Notes: generated by a model from the letters alone, not told the origin. DNA of 64,000 nucleotides from Xanthomonas prunicola (GCF_002846205.1 NZ_PHKV01000005.1:340323-404322); one strand, 5' to 3'; shown: positions 31,589 through 42,074, counted from the stretch's first letter. A program made the numbers and translations.

Positions 31589-33007
31589 CTAACCGGCGGG
31601 CGTGGCGGCAGGCACGTCGCCCATCTCGAACAGCTTGCCGGGATTCAGCAAAAGATGCGGATCGAGCACATGCTTGATGCCACGCATCAAGGCGATTTCT
31701 TCGGCAGAGCGCGTACTCCACAGGTAGGCCTTCTTGACCAGACCGATGCCGTGTTCGGCGGAAATACTGCCATCGAAACGCTGCAGGGCCTGCGCCAGCA
31801 ACTTGGTCACCTGATCGCAGGCCGCAACGAAATCTGCCTGGCTGGTGCCATCGGGTTTGAGCACGTTGATGTGCAGATTGCCGTCGCCGATATGCCCGAA
31901 CCACACCACATCGAAGTGCGGATACGCCTCGCTGAGCAAGGCCTGGGTTTCGGCCAGGAATGCGGGCATCGCCGAGATGCGCACCGACACATCGTTCTTG
32001 TACGGCGTATAACGCGCCAACGCTTCCGTGATGCCTTCGCGCAGGCGCCACAGCTGGGCGGCCTGGGCATCGCTCTGGCTGATCACGCCATCGCTGACCC
32101 AGCCCTGCTCCATGCAGGTCTCGAAAGCCGCCATCGCGGCCGCCTCTTGCGCCTCGTCGCCTGCGGCGAATTCGGTCACCACGTAATACGGGTGAACCTC
32201 GGCGAACGGCGCCTGCGCGCCGTGCGCAAGCACATGCTCCAACGCGCGATCGGTGAAGAATTCGAAGGCTTCCAGGCGCAGCTGCGCGCGAAACGCAGCG
32301 AACACCTGCATCAACACGTCAAACGAAGGCAGCGCCAGCAGCATCACGTTGCTGGGCGGCGGCGGGTCGGTCAGCCGCAGCGTGGCTTCGACCACGATGC
32401 CAAGCGTGCCTTCGGAGCCGATCATCAGATGGCGGAAGTCGTAGCCACTGGAATTCTTCACCAGCGCGTTGTTGAGTTCGAGCAACTCCCCGCCACCGGT
32501 GACCACCTTTAACCCAGCCACCCATTCGCGCGTATTGCCGTAACGGATTACCCGAATACCGCCCGCATTGGTGGCGATATTGCCGCCGATCGAGCACGAG
32601 CCGCGCGCCGCAAAATCCACCGGATACACCAGCCCATGCTCGCGTGCGGCGTTGTGCACCGCTTCCAGTGGCATGCCGGCCTGCACGGTGAGCATGCGAT
32701 CCACCGTGTTGAAATCCAGCGGCTTGTTCAAACGCTCCAGGCTCAGCACCAGTTCGCCGTTGGCCGCCACTGCGCCGCCAGATAACCCCGTGCGCCCGCC
32801 CGACGGCACCACCGCCACGCCTTGCGCGTTTGCCCAACGCATGACTGCCTGCACTTCTTCCACCGAGCCGGGCAAGGCGATTGCGAGCGGATTCGGCGTC
32901 CAGCGCCGTGTCCAGTCGCGGCCGTAATGTTCCAGGTCGGCCGGGTCGGTCTTCAAACGCAACGCAGGCACGGCGTGTTGCAACGAAAGAATGCGGGGAT
33001 CGGTCAT
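31589..33007 (-). CDS. FAD-binding D-2-hydroxyglutarate dehydrogenase
   Basis: A 472-aa GlcD/D2HGDH-type flavoprotein. The PCMH FAD domain includes VVPSGGRTGLSGGAVA and SIGGNIATNAGGIRVIRYG, and the C-terminal FAD-oxidase domain ends AEHGIGLVKKAYLWSTRS with VWFGHIGDGNLHIN as metal/substrate site. It is divergent from serA. In other bacteria SerA makes D-2-hydroxyglutarate as a side reaction and this enzyme oxidises it back to 2-oxoglutarate, so the pairing supports that substrate; D-lactate is the alternative. Start at ATG 33007. Confidence 0.88.
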   Translation of the reverse strand: MTDPRILSLQHAVPALRLKTDPADLEHYGRDWTRRWTPNPLAIALPGSVEEVQAVMRWANAQGVAVVPSGGRTGLSGGAVAANGELVLSLERLNKPLDFNTVDRMLTVQAGMPLEAVHNAAREHGLVYPVDFAARGSCSIGGNIATNAGGIRVIRYGNTREWVAGLKVVTGGGELLELNNALVKNSSGYDFRHLMIGSEGTLGIVVEATLRLTDPPPPSNVMLLALPSFDVLMQVFAAFRAQLRLEAFEFFTDRALEHVLAHGAQAPFAEVHPYYVVTEFAAGDEAQEAAAMAAFETCMEQGWVSDGVISQSDAQAAQLWRLREGITEALARYTPYKNDVSVRISAMPAFLAETQALLSEAYPHFDVVWFGHIGDGNLHINVLKPDGTSQADFVAACDQVTKLLAQALQRFDGSISAEHGIGLVKKAYLWSTRSAEEIALMRGIKHVLDPHLLLNPGKLFEMGDVPAATPAG

Positions 33008-33216
33008 GGCACACGGCGCTGCGGCAGGAACCGCACAGCGTGCCAGCGCCAGCCTGCCCCGTCTAGCCGGTGCAATCATGGCCAACGCAACGTTGGATTC
33101 AGCTGAAACCGTTGCGCTGCAACGGCTTCGCCGGTGCGAACACAGCGTCGCGACCACCCCATCACGCACCCCATCTGGCATAGTTGCCGACCCGATTGCT
33201 GCGTTGCGCTCCCCCC

Positions 33217-34458
33217 ATGTCACCGAAGAGAACTTCGTTTCCCAAGCAGGACATCCGCGTGCTGTTGCTGGAAGGCATCAGTTCGACCGCCGTGGATGTG
33301 TTCCGCGCCGCCGGCTATTCGCAGATCGAACTGCATGCCAAATCGCTGCCGGAAGACGAGTTGATCGCCCGCATCGCCGACGCGCATATCGTGGGCATCC
33401 GCTCGCGCACCCAGCTGAGCGCCGAGGTGCTGGCGCACGCCAAGCGCCTGATCGCGGTCGGCTGCTTCTGCATCGGCACCAATCAGGTGGATCTGGATGC
33501 GGCCGAACTGGCCGGCATCCCAGTGTTCAACGCGCCCTACTCCAACACCCGCAGCGTGGCCGAACTGGTCATCGCCGAAGCGATCCTGTTGCTGCGTGGC
33601 ATCCCGCAGAAGAATGCGCAATGCCATCGCGGCGGATGGTCCAAATCGGCCACCGGCAGCCATGAAACGCGCGGCAAGGTGCTGGGCATCGTCGGCTACG
33701 GCCATATCGGCACCCAGGTGGGCGTGCTGGCCGAATCGTTGGGCATGCAGGTGATCTTCCACGACATCGAAACCAAGCTGTCGCTCGGCAACGCGCGCGC
33801 CGCAATCGATCTGGACGACCTGCTGGCACGCTCGGACGTGGTGACCCTGCATGTGCCGGAGACTGCGTCCACCAAGGACATGATCGGCGCGGCTGAAATC
33901 GCCCGCATGAAGCCCGGCGCGCATCTGATCAACGCCTCGCGCGGCACCGTCATCGATATCGACGCGCTGGATGCGGCGCTCACCTCCGGCCAGATCGGCG
34001 GTGCGGCGGTGGACGTGTTCCCGGTCGAGCCCAAGGGCAATGGCGATGTCTTCGAATCGCCGCTGACCGCACACGACAACGTGATCCTGACCCCGCACGT
34101 GGGCGGCAGCACGCTGGAAGCGCAGGACAATATCGGCATCGAAGTGGCCGCCAAGCTGGTGCGCTACAGCGACAACGGCAGCACCCTGTCGGCGGTGAAT
34201 TTCCCCGAGGTCACCCTGCCCGAGCACCCCGACAGCCTGCGGCTGCTGCACATCCACCGCAACGTGCCGGGCGTGCTGTCCAAGATCAACGAGCTGTTCT
34301 CGCGCCACAACGTCAACATCGACGGCCAGTTCCTGCGTACCGACGCCAAGGTCGGCTACGTGGTGATCGACGTCAGCGCCAGCGAAGCGCAGGCCACCGC
34401 GCTGAAGGAAGGCCTGGCCCTGATCGAAGGGACCTTGCGGACGCGGATCTTGTATTGA
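33217..34458 (+). CDS. serA: D-3-phosphoglycerate dehydrogenase
   Basis: A 413-aa enzyme that starts serine synthesis by oxidising 3-phosphoglycerate. The NAD loop is GIVGYGHIGTQVGVLAES; catalytic Arg, Glu and His lie in NASRGTVIDID, VFPVEPKGNG and LTPHVGGSTLEAQDNIG. A C-terminal ACT domain (LLHIHRNVPGVLSKINELF) should give serine feedback inhibition as in E. coli SerA, to which it is alike over its whole length. ATG 33217 is chosen since the family starts shortly before IRVLLLEG; ATG 33184 is possible. Confidence 0.96.
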   Translation: MSPKRTSFPKQDIRVLLLEGISSTAVDVFRAAGYSQIELHAKSLPEDELIARIADAHIVGIRSRTQLSAEVLAHAKRLIAVGCFCIGTNQVDLDAAELAGIPVFNAPYSNTRSVAELVIAEAILLLRGIPQKNAQCHRGGWSKSATGSHETRGKVLGIVGYGHIGTQVGVLAESLGMQVIFHDIETKLSLGNARAAIDLDDLLARSDVVTLHVPETASTKDMIGAAEIARMKPGAHLINASRGTVIDIDALDAALTSGQIGGAAVDVFPVEPKGNGDVFESPLTAHDNVILTPHVGGSTLEAQDNIGIEVAAKLVRYSDNGSTLSAVNFPEVTLPEHPDSLRLLHIHRNVPGVLSKINELFSRHNVNIDGQFLRTDAKVGYVVIDVSASEAQATALKEGLALIEGTLRTRILY

Positions 34459-34472
34459 TTGGTGCATGAGCG

Positions 34473-34628
34473 GCCCTCATCCGGCGCTTTGCGCCACCTT
34501 CTCCCGCACGCGGGAGAAGGCAGTGCAGGTCGCCGTTCTCCGGTTTGCTCCGTTCTCCGGTTTGCTCCCTTCTCCGGTTGCTCCCTTCTCCCGCTTGCGG
34601 GAGAAGGTGCCCGCAGGGCGGATGAGGG
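34473..34628. repeat. Paired inverted REP-like elements with a 17-bp tandem repeat between
   Basis: Element A (34473-34520) reads CCCTCATCCGGCGC ... CCTTCTCCCGC and its hairpin partner GCGGGAGAAGG. Element B (34585-34628) has the same hairpin, then GGCGGATGAGGG, in the opposite orientation. Between them GTTCTCCGGTTTGCTCC is repeated three times (34535-34584, the last copy one base shorter). The same A and B elements recur at 51443-51799, so these are dispersed repeats. They lie between convergent serA and the Nudix gene. Confidence 0.88.
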
Positions 34629-34646
34629 CGCGCACCTCAGCACCCA

Positions 34647-35195
34647 TCACACGCCTCGGGCCATCCACTTCTCGGCCATGCGCCGCATCGACGGATCCAG
34701 CTCCGGCTCGGCCAGCAGCTCGGCGATCAGGCGCCAGGCCAACGCGAGCGACTCTTCGCTGACCTTGAAGGTCTCATCCGCACCCGCGACCACCACATAG
34801 CGCGCGTCGTAATGCCAGTGCCCGGCCACCTCGCCGCGCGCGGGGATCCAGTGGCGGTCCAGATCGAACAACGCGGCGTCTGCCAACCACAAACCGGCCA
34901 GACCGGACTCTTCTTCGGCTTCGCGCAAGGCCACCTGCGCCAGATCTCGCTCGCCGTCGGCGTGACCGCCCAGCTGCAACCAGCGCTGCAGCTTGCGGTG
35001 ATGGGTCAGCAGCGTGCGGCTGCCGTCGGCGCTGACCACCCAGGCCGAGCCGGTGAAATGACCTTCGACACGCTCGCGCACGAACGGATCGGTGGCATCG
35101 TCCAGCAGCTGCACGAACTGGTCGACCACGTCGGCCTCGTCCGGAAAGCGGGCGCGGTAGGCAGCCAGGTGCTGCCGCAGGCTTGTATCCACCAT
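34647..35195 (-). CDS. Nudix hydrolase
   Basis: A 182-aa protein with a full Nudix box (GGHADGERDLAQVALREAEE, then ESGL) at about residues 76-99, which binds Mg and cleaves nucleoside diphosphates linked to another group. An N-terminal helix (SLRQHLAAYRARFPDEADVV) and the C-terminal KVSEESLALAWRLIAELL flank it. The substrate cannot be told. It stands alone on the minus strand. Confidence 0.88.
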   Translation of the reverse strand: MVDTSLRQHLAAYRARFPDEADVVDQFVQLLDDATDPFVRERVEGHFTGSAWVVSADGSRTLLTHHRKLQRWLQLGGHADGERDLAQVALREAEEESGLAGLWLADAALFDLDRHWIPARGEVAGHWHYDARYVVVAGADETFKVSEESLALAWRLIAELLAEPELDPSMRRMAEKWMARGV

Positions 35196-35371
35196 CTGTC
35201 GTTCTCGGTTGCGCAGGTATCAGCGACCATTATCGCCATTCATGCTGCGTACGCGCTTGTCGTGAGCGTGTAGCTTTGGCAAGGTAGGCCGCTTGCCTGT
35301 CCCGCCGGGATGCGTCACACCACCTTCGTCCGGGCGTCTGCGCCTAGCTTTGCCACTTAGGGATGTACCGA

Positions 35372-36844
35372 ATGCTGAAGTCTCTGTTGAGGGTCAAACC
35401 GATCGAGCCCGCTGGCCATGTCGATGCGGGCGAACCGGTCGAAGGCAGCCTGCAAGGCGAAGCCACGCTGCAGCGGACCCTCACAGCCAAGCACCTGATC
35501 ATGCTCGGCATCGGCGCGGTGATCGGCGCCGGCATCTTCGTGCTGACCGGCCAGGCTGCGGCCAATCACGCCGGCCCTGCGGTGATGCTGTCGTTCGTGT
35601 TTGCCGGCATCGCCTGCGCCTTTGCCGGCCTGTGCTACGCCGAATTCGCCGCAATGATGCCGGTCTCTGGCAGCGCCTATTCGTATTCATACGCCACGCT
35701 CGGCGAAGGCATCGCCTGGTTCATCGGCTGGTGCCTGGTGCTGGAGTACCTGTTTGCCGGCGCCAGCGTCGCGGTCGGTTGGTCCGCCTACCTCATCAGC
35801 TTCCTGACCGGCACGCTCGGATTGCCGTTCCCGGCAGAACTGGCGGGCGCGCCATTGGCCTGGGACGGCCACGGCTTTGTCAGCTCCGGCAATCTCGTCA
35901 ACCTGCCGGCCGTCTTGATCGTCGGCGCGGTGAGCATGCTGTGCTACGTGGGCGTCACCCAATCGGCATTCGCCAACGCGATCGTGGTGGCGATCAAGGT
36001 CGTGGTGATCTGCCTGTTCGTCGGCTTCGGCATCGCCTACATCGACCCGGCAAACTGGCACCCCTTCATTCCGGAGAACACCGGGCCGGGGCAGTTTGGC
36101 TGGGACGGCGTGTTCCGCGCGGCCTCCATCGTGTTCTTCTCCTATATCGGTTTCGACGCGGTCTCCACTTCCGCCGGCGAGACCAAGGACCCGCAGAAGA
36201 ACATGCCGATCGGGATCCTGGTGTCGTTGGCGATCTGTACCGTCATCTACATCATCGTCTGCGCGGTGTTGACCGGTTTGCTCCCGTATACCCAGCTCGG
36301 CACCGCCAAGCCAGTGGCCACCGCGCTGGAAGCCCACCCGCAATTGAGCTGGCTCAAGACTGCGGTGGAGATCGGCGCAATCGCCGGCCTGTCCTCGGTG
36401 GTGCTGGTGATGCTGATGGCGCAGCCGCGCATCTTCTACACCATGGCCAAGGATGGGTTGATGCCCAAACTGTTCGGCAAGGTGCACCCGAAATTCCGCA
36501 CGCCTTACGTCGGCACGCTCTTCGTCGGCGTGGTCGCCGCGTTGCTGGCGGGGGTGATCCCGTTGAATGTGCTGGGCGAACTCGTCTCGATGGGCACCCT
36601 GCTCGCCTTCGCCACCGTGTGCGCCGGCGTGATGGTGCTGCGTTTCACCAAGCCCGATCTGCCGCGTCCTTTCCGGGTGCCGCTGGCGATGGTGATCTGC
36701 CCGCTTGGCGCGCTGGCCTGTCTGTTCCTGTTCTTTCAGGCCTTCCAGGAACATTGGAAGGTGTTCGTGGGCTGGACAGTGATTGGCCTGTTTATCTACT
36801 TTGGCTACGGCATCCACCATAGCCGCCTGGCCAAGCGGGCCTGA
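35372..36844 (+). CDS. Amino acid permease, APC family (first of two)
   Basis: A protein of about 490 aa with twelve predicted membrane helices. The first carries the unwound substrate-site motif IGAVIGAGIFVLTGQAA, and FFSYIGFDAVSTSAGETKDP marks the cationic/neutral amino-acid transporter (YfnA/CAT-like) branch; the C-terminus ends YFGYGIHHSRLAKRA. Substrate unknown. ATG 35372 is preferred to ATG 35363 because TTAGGG lies at good spacing. It is followed by a strong terminator and then a close paralogue. Confidence 0.9.
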   Translation: MLKSLLRVKPIEPAGHVDAGEPVEGSLQGEATLQRTLTAKHLIMLGIGAVIGAGIFVLTGQAAANHAGPAVMLSFVFAGIACAFAGLCYAEFAAMMPVSGSAYSYSYATLGEGIAWFIGWCLVLEYLFAGASVAVGWSAYLISFLTGTLGLPFPAELAGAPLAWDGHGFVSSGNLVNLPAVLIVGAVSMLCYVGVTQSAFANAIVVAIKVVVICLFVGFGIAYIDPANWHPFIPENTGPGQFGWDGVFRAASIVFFSYIGFDAVSTSAGETKDPQKNMPIGILVSLAICTVIYIIVCAVLTGLLPYTQLGTAKPVATALEAHPQLSWLKTAVEIGAIAGLSSVVLVMLMAQPRIFYTMAKDGLMPKLFGKVHPKFRTPYVGTLFVGVVAALLAGVIPLNVLGELVSMGTLLAFATVCAGVMVLRFTKPDLPRPFRVPLAMVICPLGALACLFLFFQAFQEHWKVFVGWTVIGLFIYFGYGIHHSRLAKRA

Positions 36845-36854
36845 CTTTCCCTCG

Positions 36855-36880
36855 AGACCGGCGCGCAGCGCCGGTCTTCT
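36855..36880 (+). terminator. Intrinsic terminator between the two permease genes
   Basis: AGACCGGCGC, loop GCA, GCGCCGGTCT then TCT: a perfect 10-bp stem 10 bases after the first permease stop, with a short T-rich tail. The two permeases are therefore probably separate transcripts. Confidence 0.75.
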
Positions 36881-36920
36881 CGTTCAATGATCGCGCGTAG
36901 CGCCAAGCCGGAACCGCTTC

Positions 36921-38351
36921 ATGTTCAAACAACTTTGGGCCACCAAACACCCGCACGCCAGCCATGAGGCGGCCGACGGGCTGGGCCTGCAACGCGCGCT
37001 CGGCCCCTGGGGGCTGACCGCCCTGGGCATCGGCGCAGTGATCGGCGGCGGCATCTTCGTCATTACCGGCCAGGCAGCGGCCGATCATGCCGGCCCGGCG
37101 ATCATGCTCTCGTTCGTGCTCGCAGCAGTGTGCTGCGCGTTCTGCGCCATGGCCTATGCCGAATTCGCCGCGATGGTGCCGGTCTCCGGCAGCGCCTACA
37201 CCTACACCTACGCCACCTTCGGCGAGCTGGCTGCGTGGTTCATCGGCTGGATGCTGGTGTTGGAATACGGCGTGTCGGCCTCGGCAGTGGCGGTCAGCTG
37301 GACCGGTTATTTCCTGAGCTTGCTCGAACACTTCGGCATTCACTTGCCGGCCGCGTTCGTCAGCGCGCCGCTTGACGGCAAGCTGCAACCCACCGGGGCG
37401 ATCGCCAACCTGCCTGCAGCCGGCATCGTGCTGCTGTTGACCTGGCTGTGCTATGTCGGCATCCGCAAGTCGTCGGCAATGAACATGGCCATGGTGATCC
37501 TCAAGACCGGCCTGATCTTGCTGGTGATCGCGGTGGGCTGGAAATACGTGGACACCGCTAACTGGCACCCGTTCATTCCGGCCAACGAAGGCCCAGGCAA
37601 GTACGGCATGGAAGGCGTGCTGCGCGGCGCGGCGATGGTGTTTTTCGCCTATATCGGCTTCGAAGCAGTGTCGGTGGCGGCGCAGGAATCGCACCGCCCG
37701 CAACGCGATCTGCCGATCGGCATGATCCTCTCGCTGGTGATCTGCACCGTGCTCTACATCGCCATGGCGGCGGTGATGACCGGGCTGGTGCCGTATACCT
37801 TGCTCGGCACCGACGAACCGGTGGTGACCGCGGTCGCGGCGCATCCGCAGTTGGCCTGGTTGCGTGTGATTGTCGAAGTGGGCGCGTTGATCGGGCTGTC
37901 GTCGGTGGTGCTGGTGATGATCATCGGGCAGCCGCGCATCTTCATGATCATCGCGCGCGACGGGCTGTTGCCGTCGATCTTCACCCGCATCCATCCCAAG
38001 TACCGTACCCCGCATATCAATACCGTCATCACGGGTGTGGGCATCGCGCTGCTGGCAGCGGTGTTTCCGCTGGATGTGCTGGGCGAGCTGACGTCGATGG
38101 GTACGCTGATCGCCTTCGCGGCGGTCTGCGCCGGCGTGTTGATCCTGCGTCGCACCCATCCGGAACTGCCGCGTCCGTTTCGCATGCCAGCCGCCTGGTT
38201 GATTTGCAGTGCTGGCGTGTTGAGCTGTCTTGCGCTGCTGTCGGCGATGACGCTGCACAACTGGATGCTGATGGGCCTGTGGACGCTGGTCGGGTTGGTC
38301 ATCTACTTCGGCTACGGCTATCGCCACAGCCGTCTGCACGACGGACGCTGA
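36921..38351 (+). CDS. Amino acid permease, APC family (second of two)
   Basis: A 476-aa twelve-helix permease, clearly paralogous to its neighbour: IGAVIGGGIFVITGQAAADH, MAYAEFAAMVPVSGSAYTYT, FFAYIGFEAVSVAAQESHRP and a matching YFGYGYRHSRL end. The extracytoplasmic loop near residues 140-165 differs most between the two, so the substrates may differ. Tandem gene duplication is the simplest origin. The start at 36921 (MFKQLWATKHPHA) gives an N-terminus similar in length to the first copy. Confidence 0.9.
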   Translation: MFKQLWATKHPHASHEAADGLGLQRALGPWGLTALGIGAVIGGGIFVITGQAAADHAGPAIMLSFVLAAVCCAFCAMAYAEFAAMVPVSGSAYTYTYATFGELAAWFIGWMLVLEYGVSASAVAVSWTGYFLSLLEHFGIHLPAAFVSAPLDGKLQPTGAIANLPAAGIVLLLTWLCYVGIRKSSAMNMAMVILKTGLILLVIAVGWKYVDTANWHPFIPANEGPGKYGMEGVLRGAAMVFFAYIGFEAVSVAAQESHRPQRDLPIGMILSLVICTVLYIAMAAVMTGLVPYTLLGTDEPVVTAVAAHPQLAWLRVIVEVGALIGLSSVVLVMIIGQPRIFMIIARDGLLPSIFTRIHPKYRTPHINTVITGVGIALLAAVFPLDVLGELTSMGTLIAFAAVCAGVLILRRTHPELPRPFRMPAAWLICSAGVLSCLALLSAMTLHNWMLMGLWTLVGLVIYFGYGYRHSRLHDGR

Positions 38352-38440
38352 GCCTGCGCATGGTCCGCGGTCTGGCGCGGCAGGAACACACCTGCTGCGC
38401 TGCACCTGCCCGGACACCGGGGGCGCAGTAGAATAGGTCC

Positions 38441-39094
38441 ATGAATGCGACTACTGCCCCCCTGCCCTATAGCGCTGCACGTCTGCACGAGCTGGCGCAT
38501 GTGCTGATCGCCAATATCCGCGAGCTGGCGCATGCCGGCTGGACACCCGCGACCAGCAGCAATTTTTCCCATCGCCTGGACGAACAGCACGCCGCCATCA
38601 CCGTCTCCGGCCGCGACAAGGGCCGCCTGGTCGAAGAAGACATCATGGTGGTGGACTTCGATGGCCAGGCCGTTGGCCGCCCGTTGCGCCCGTCCGCCGA
38701 GACCCTGCTGCACACCCAGCTGTATCGCCGGTTCCCGGAGATCGGCTGCGTGTTGCACACGCATTCGCCGGTGCAGACGATCGCGTCCCGCCTGTATGCA
38801 GGCAGCGGCGTGATCCGCCTGGAAGGCTACGAACTGCTCAAGGCCTTCGAAGGCAATACCACCCACGACACCGCGGTGGACGTGCCGGTGTTCGCCAACA
38901 CCCAGGACATGCAGGTGCTGGCCGCGCAGGTCGACGCCTTGCTGGACAAACAGAGCATGTGGGGGTATCTCATCGAAGGACACGGCCTGTATGCCTGGGG
39001 CCGCAACATGGCCGAGGCACGCCGCCATCTGGAAGCGTTCGAATTCCTGCTGCATTGCGAGCTCGAACTGCTGAAACTGCGCGGCACGCGCTGA
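38441..39094 (+). CDS. mtnB: Methylthioribulose-1-phosphate dehydratase
   Basis: A 217-aa class II aldolase-fold zinc enzyme of the methionine salvage pathway that dehydrates 5-methylthioribulose 1-phosphate. Metal ligands are in [10 protein letters not shown] and [24 protein letters not shown] and [10 protein letters not shown] form the phosphate site. First gene of mtnB-mtnD-mtnC, which together convert the product to 2-oxo-4-methylthiobutyrate. Confidence 0.95.
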   Translation: MNATTAPLPYSAARLHELAHVLIANIRELAHAGWTPATSSNFSHRLDEQHAAITVSGRDKGRLVEEDIMVVDFDGQAVGRPLRPSAETLLHTQLYRRFPEIGCVLHTHSPVQTIASRLYAGSGVIRLEGYELLKAFEGNTTHDTAVDVPVFANTQDMQVLAAQVDALLDKQSMWGYLIEGHGLYAWGRNMAEARRHLEAFEFLLHCELELLKLRGTR

Positions 39095-39129
39095 GTACCG
39101 TCCGCCCCCCATTCGTGAGCCAGACCGCC

Positions 39130-40397
<1,268 letters not shown>

Positions 40398-40581
40398 GCA
40401 CGCTCAGCGCACCGACCGCGCTCACCGTTGGGTGGGCGTGGCCGATATTTAGCACGATGTGAGCCGCCGGCACGTTCCAGCTCTGAACGCGCCGCATGCA
40501 TCTACCTGACGGGATGATGGTCTGCGGTGCGATCAATGTGCTCGGACGCCCCCCGCTTCCCCTTGGACCTCGGCAGTTTCC

Positions 40582-41652
40582 ATGTCGCTGCATTTCCCGT
40601 TCGGACCAAATGCCTTGTTGCGGCGCTGCTCACTGCTGATCGTCGTCGTTGCGCTGATGGCCGGCTGCCATCCAGAGGCCGGTGCTGCATTGCCGGCTCA
40701 GGCCGCAGCTGGCCAGAACGAGGTGGATCCGGTTGATCAGGCCGCGCTTGCGAACGCATTGAAAGCACTGCAGCCGCAGCGCCCTGGCGTCACCGATCTA
40801 TACGTCGTCGGCTTTGCTGGCGATGCCGGCGACGATGTGTTCCGCAACGAGACGCTGTACCTCAAGCAGCTGTTCGAACAACGCTTCGACGCGCGCGGGC
40901 GCGTGGTCACCCTGGTCAACAACCCGGACAATCTGGGCGAGCATCCGTACGCACCATTGGCCACCTACGACAATCTGTACGACACGCTAGCTGCGATCGG
41001 CAAGCGTATGGATCGCAAGGAAGATGCGCTGCTGTTGTTCGTCACCACGCACGGTACGGAAGACCACAGCCTGTATGTACAGGTGGACGACAAGGAAGAG
41101 GATTTCATCAGCCCGCAGGATCTGCGTCAGGCGCTGGACGATGCCGGCATCGACAATCGCATCATCGTGCTGTCGGCCTGCTACTCGGGCGGCTTCATTC
41201 CCGCGCTGCGCTCGCCGCAGACGCTGATCCTCACTGCCGCGCGTGCCGACCGGCCCTCGTTTGGCTGCGGCAACACGTCCAACGCCACCTATTTCGGGCA
41301 GGCGTGGTTGATCGATGCAATGAACCAGAGCGACGACCCGCTGGCCGCATTCGACATCGCCAAAGGCGCGATCACCGCACGCGAGAAACAGGAAGGGGAG
41401 TTGCCGTCATTGCCGCAGCAGTCTCTGGGCAAGCGCGTCGCCCCGGTGCTGGCACGTTGGCGTGCCGGTGTGCATCTCGGGCCGGCGGTTGTGTATCCAT
41501 ATCCGCCTGTGGATGCTGATACTGACCCGCAGGTCGATTCAACCCGTCAGTCCGGCGATGCGGCGGTAGATGATGCGAAGCGCCCAAAGGCAGTGGAAGC
41601 AGAGAGCTCGCCGTCCAAGCCGCCGCGTGCGCCTGCCGCATCTACTCGATAG
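40582..41652 (+). CDS. C13 (legumain-like) peptidase lipoprotein
   Basis: A 356-aa protein with a lipoprotein signal (VVVALMAGCH; lipobox Cys29) and a caspase-like core typical of peptidase family C13: catalytic His in LLLFVTTHGTEDHS and Cys in IIVLSACYSGGF, with LILTAARADRPSFGCG next. The C-terminal 60 residues are Pro/Lys/Ser-rich and probably disordered. It is likely anchored in the envelope; the substrate is unknown. The gene stands alone, about 185 bp after mtnC. Function as an active protease is inferred from the intact dyad. Confidence 0.83.
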   Translation: MSLHFPFGPNALLRRCSLLIVVVALMAGCHPEAGAALPAQAAAGQNEVDPVDQAALANALKALQPQRPGVTDLYVVGFAGDAGDDVFRNETLYLKQLFEQRFDARGRVVTLVNNPDNLGEHPYAPLATYDNLYDTLAAIGKRMDRKEDALLLFVTTHGTEDHSLYVQVDDKEEDFISPQDLRQALDDAGIDNRIIVLSACYSGGFIPALRSPQTLILTAARADRPSFGCGNTSNATYFGQAWLIDAMNQSDDPLAAFDIAKGAITAREKQEGELPSLPQQSLGKRVAPVLARWRAGVHLGPAVVYPYPPVDADTDPQVDSTRQSGDAAVDDAKRPKAVEAESSPSKPPRAPAASTR

Positions 41653-41660
41653 CCCCAGTG

Positions 41661-41684
41661 AATTTATGAGACTAATTCTCATTT
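41661..41684 (+). promoter_or_regulatory. Fur-box-like palindrome with no adjacent gene
   Basis: The core TGAGACTAATTCTCA (41667-41681) differs from the Fur consensus TGAGAAT-N-ATTCTCA in only about two specified positions, and ATGAGA/TCTCAT are perfect arms. It starts 9 bp after the stop of the C13 peptidase gene and no coding sequence follows on the plus strand until much later. See the ncRNA candidate downstream. Confidence 0.6.
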
Positions 41685-41694
41685 CGCCAACACT

Positions 41695-41820
41695 AGTACG
41701 GGATCGCTAGACTCGCCCGGCCAGCCAGCAACTCGCCAGCCAGCACCGATCTTCGCCAGCGCGCCAACGCCTGCCAGCCCGGATCCCAAAACGCCTCCCT
41801 CGTGGAGGCGTTTGTGTTTG
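41695..41820 (+). ncRNA. Candidate Fur-regulated small RNA
   Basis: Between the Fur-box-like palindrome and a perfect hairpin followed by T-rich sequence lie about 105 bp with no credible reading frame. It contains a direct repeat GCCAGCCAGCA (two copies about 17 bp apart) and unstructured C-rich segments. A Fur site, about 110-130 nt of RNA and an intrinsic terminator is the layout of RyhB and PrrF sRNAs, which limit iron use. The 5' end is a guess, no clear -10 was recognised, and there is no sequence identity to RyhB or PrrF that I can see. Confidence 0.4.
41789..41820 (+). terminator. Intrinsic terminator of the candidate sRNA
   Basis: AAACGCCTCC, loop CTCGT, GGAGGCGTTT then GTGTTTG: a perfect 10-bp stem with a T-rich tail on the plus strand. 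It lies too far (about 135 bp) from the peptidase stop to be its obvious terminator. Confidence 0.75.
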
Positions 41821-42074
41821 TGGCGATCAGGATCACGCGGCAAAGCCGACGTAACGCTTCAGCGCTGCGATGCCGCAGCAACGCATCCGACCGAGCTGGA
41901 TCGCGCGAGGACGCAGGCCACTACCGCTGCACCAGGAGCGGCTGACAAACCTTCGCGTGCACGCATCAGGCGGAAGTCGGCGTCGCTCGGCAACCGCGGT
42001 GGACAAGTGACATGCCGCAACGAGTACCGGCCACGCCTGCCTGACGGCCGATACAGTCGATTTTGCCAGCGGAC
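41821..42074. other. Intergenic, nothing recognised
   Basis: 254 bp between the terminator above and the stop of the converging metallophosphoesterase gene. Short open frames on both strands have no ribosome binding site or family resemblance. Confidence 0.4.
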
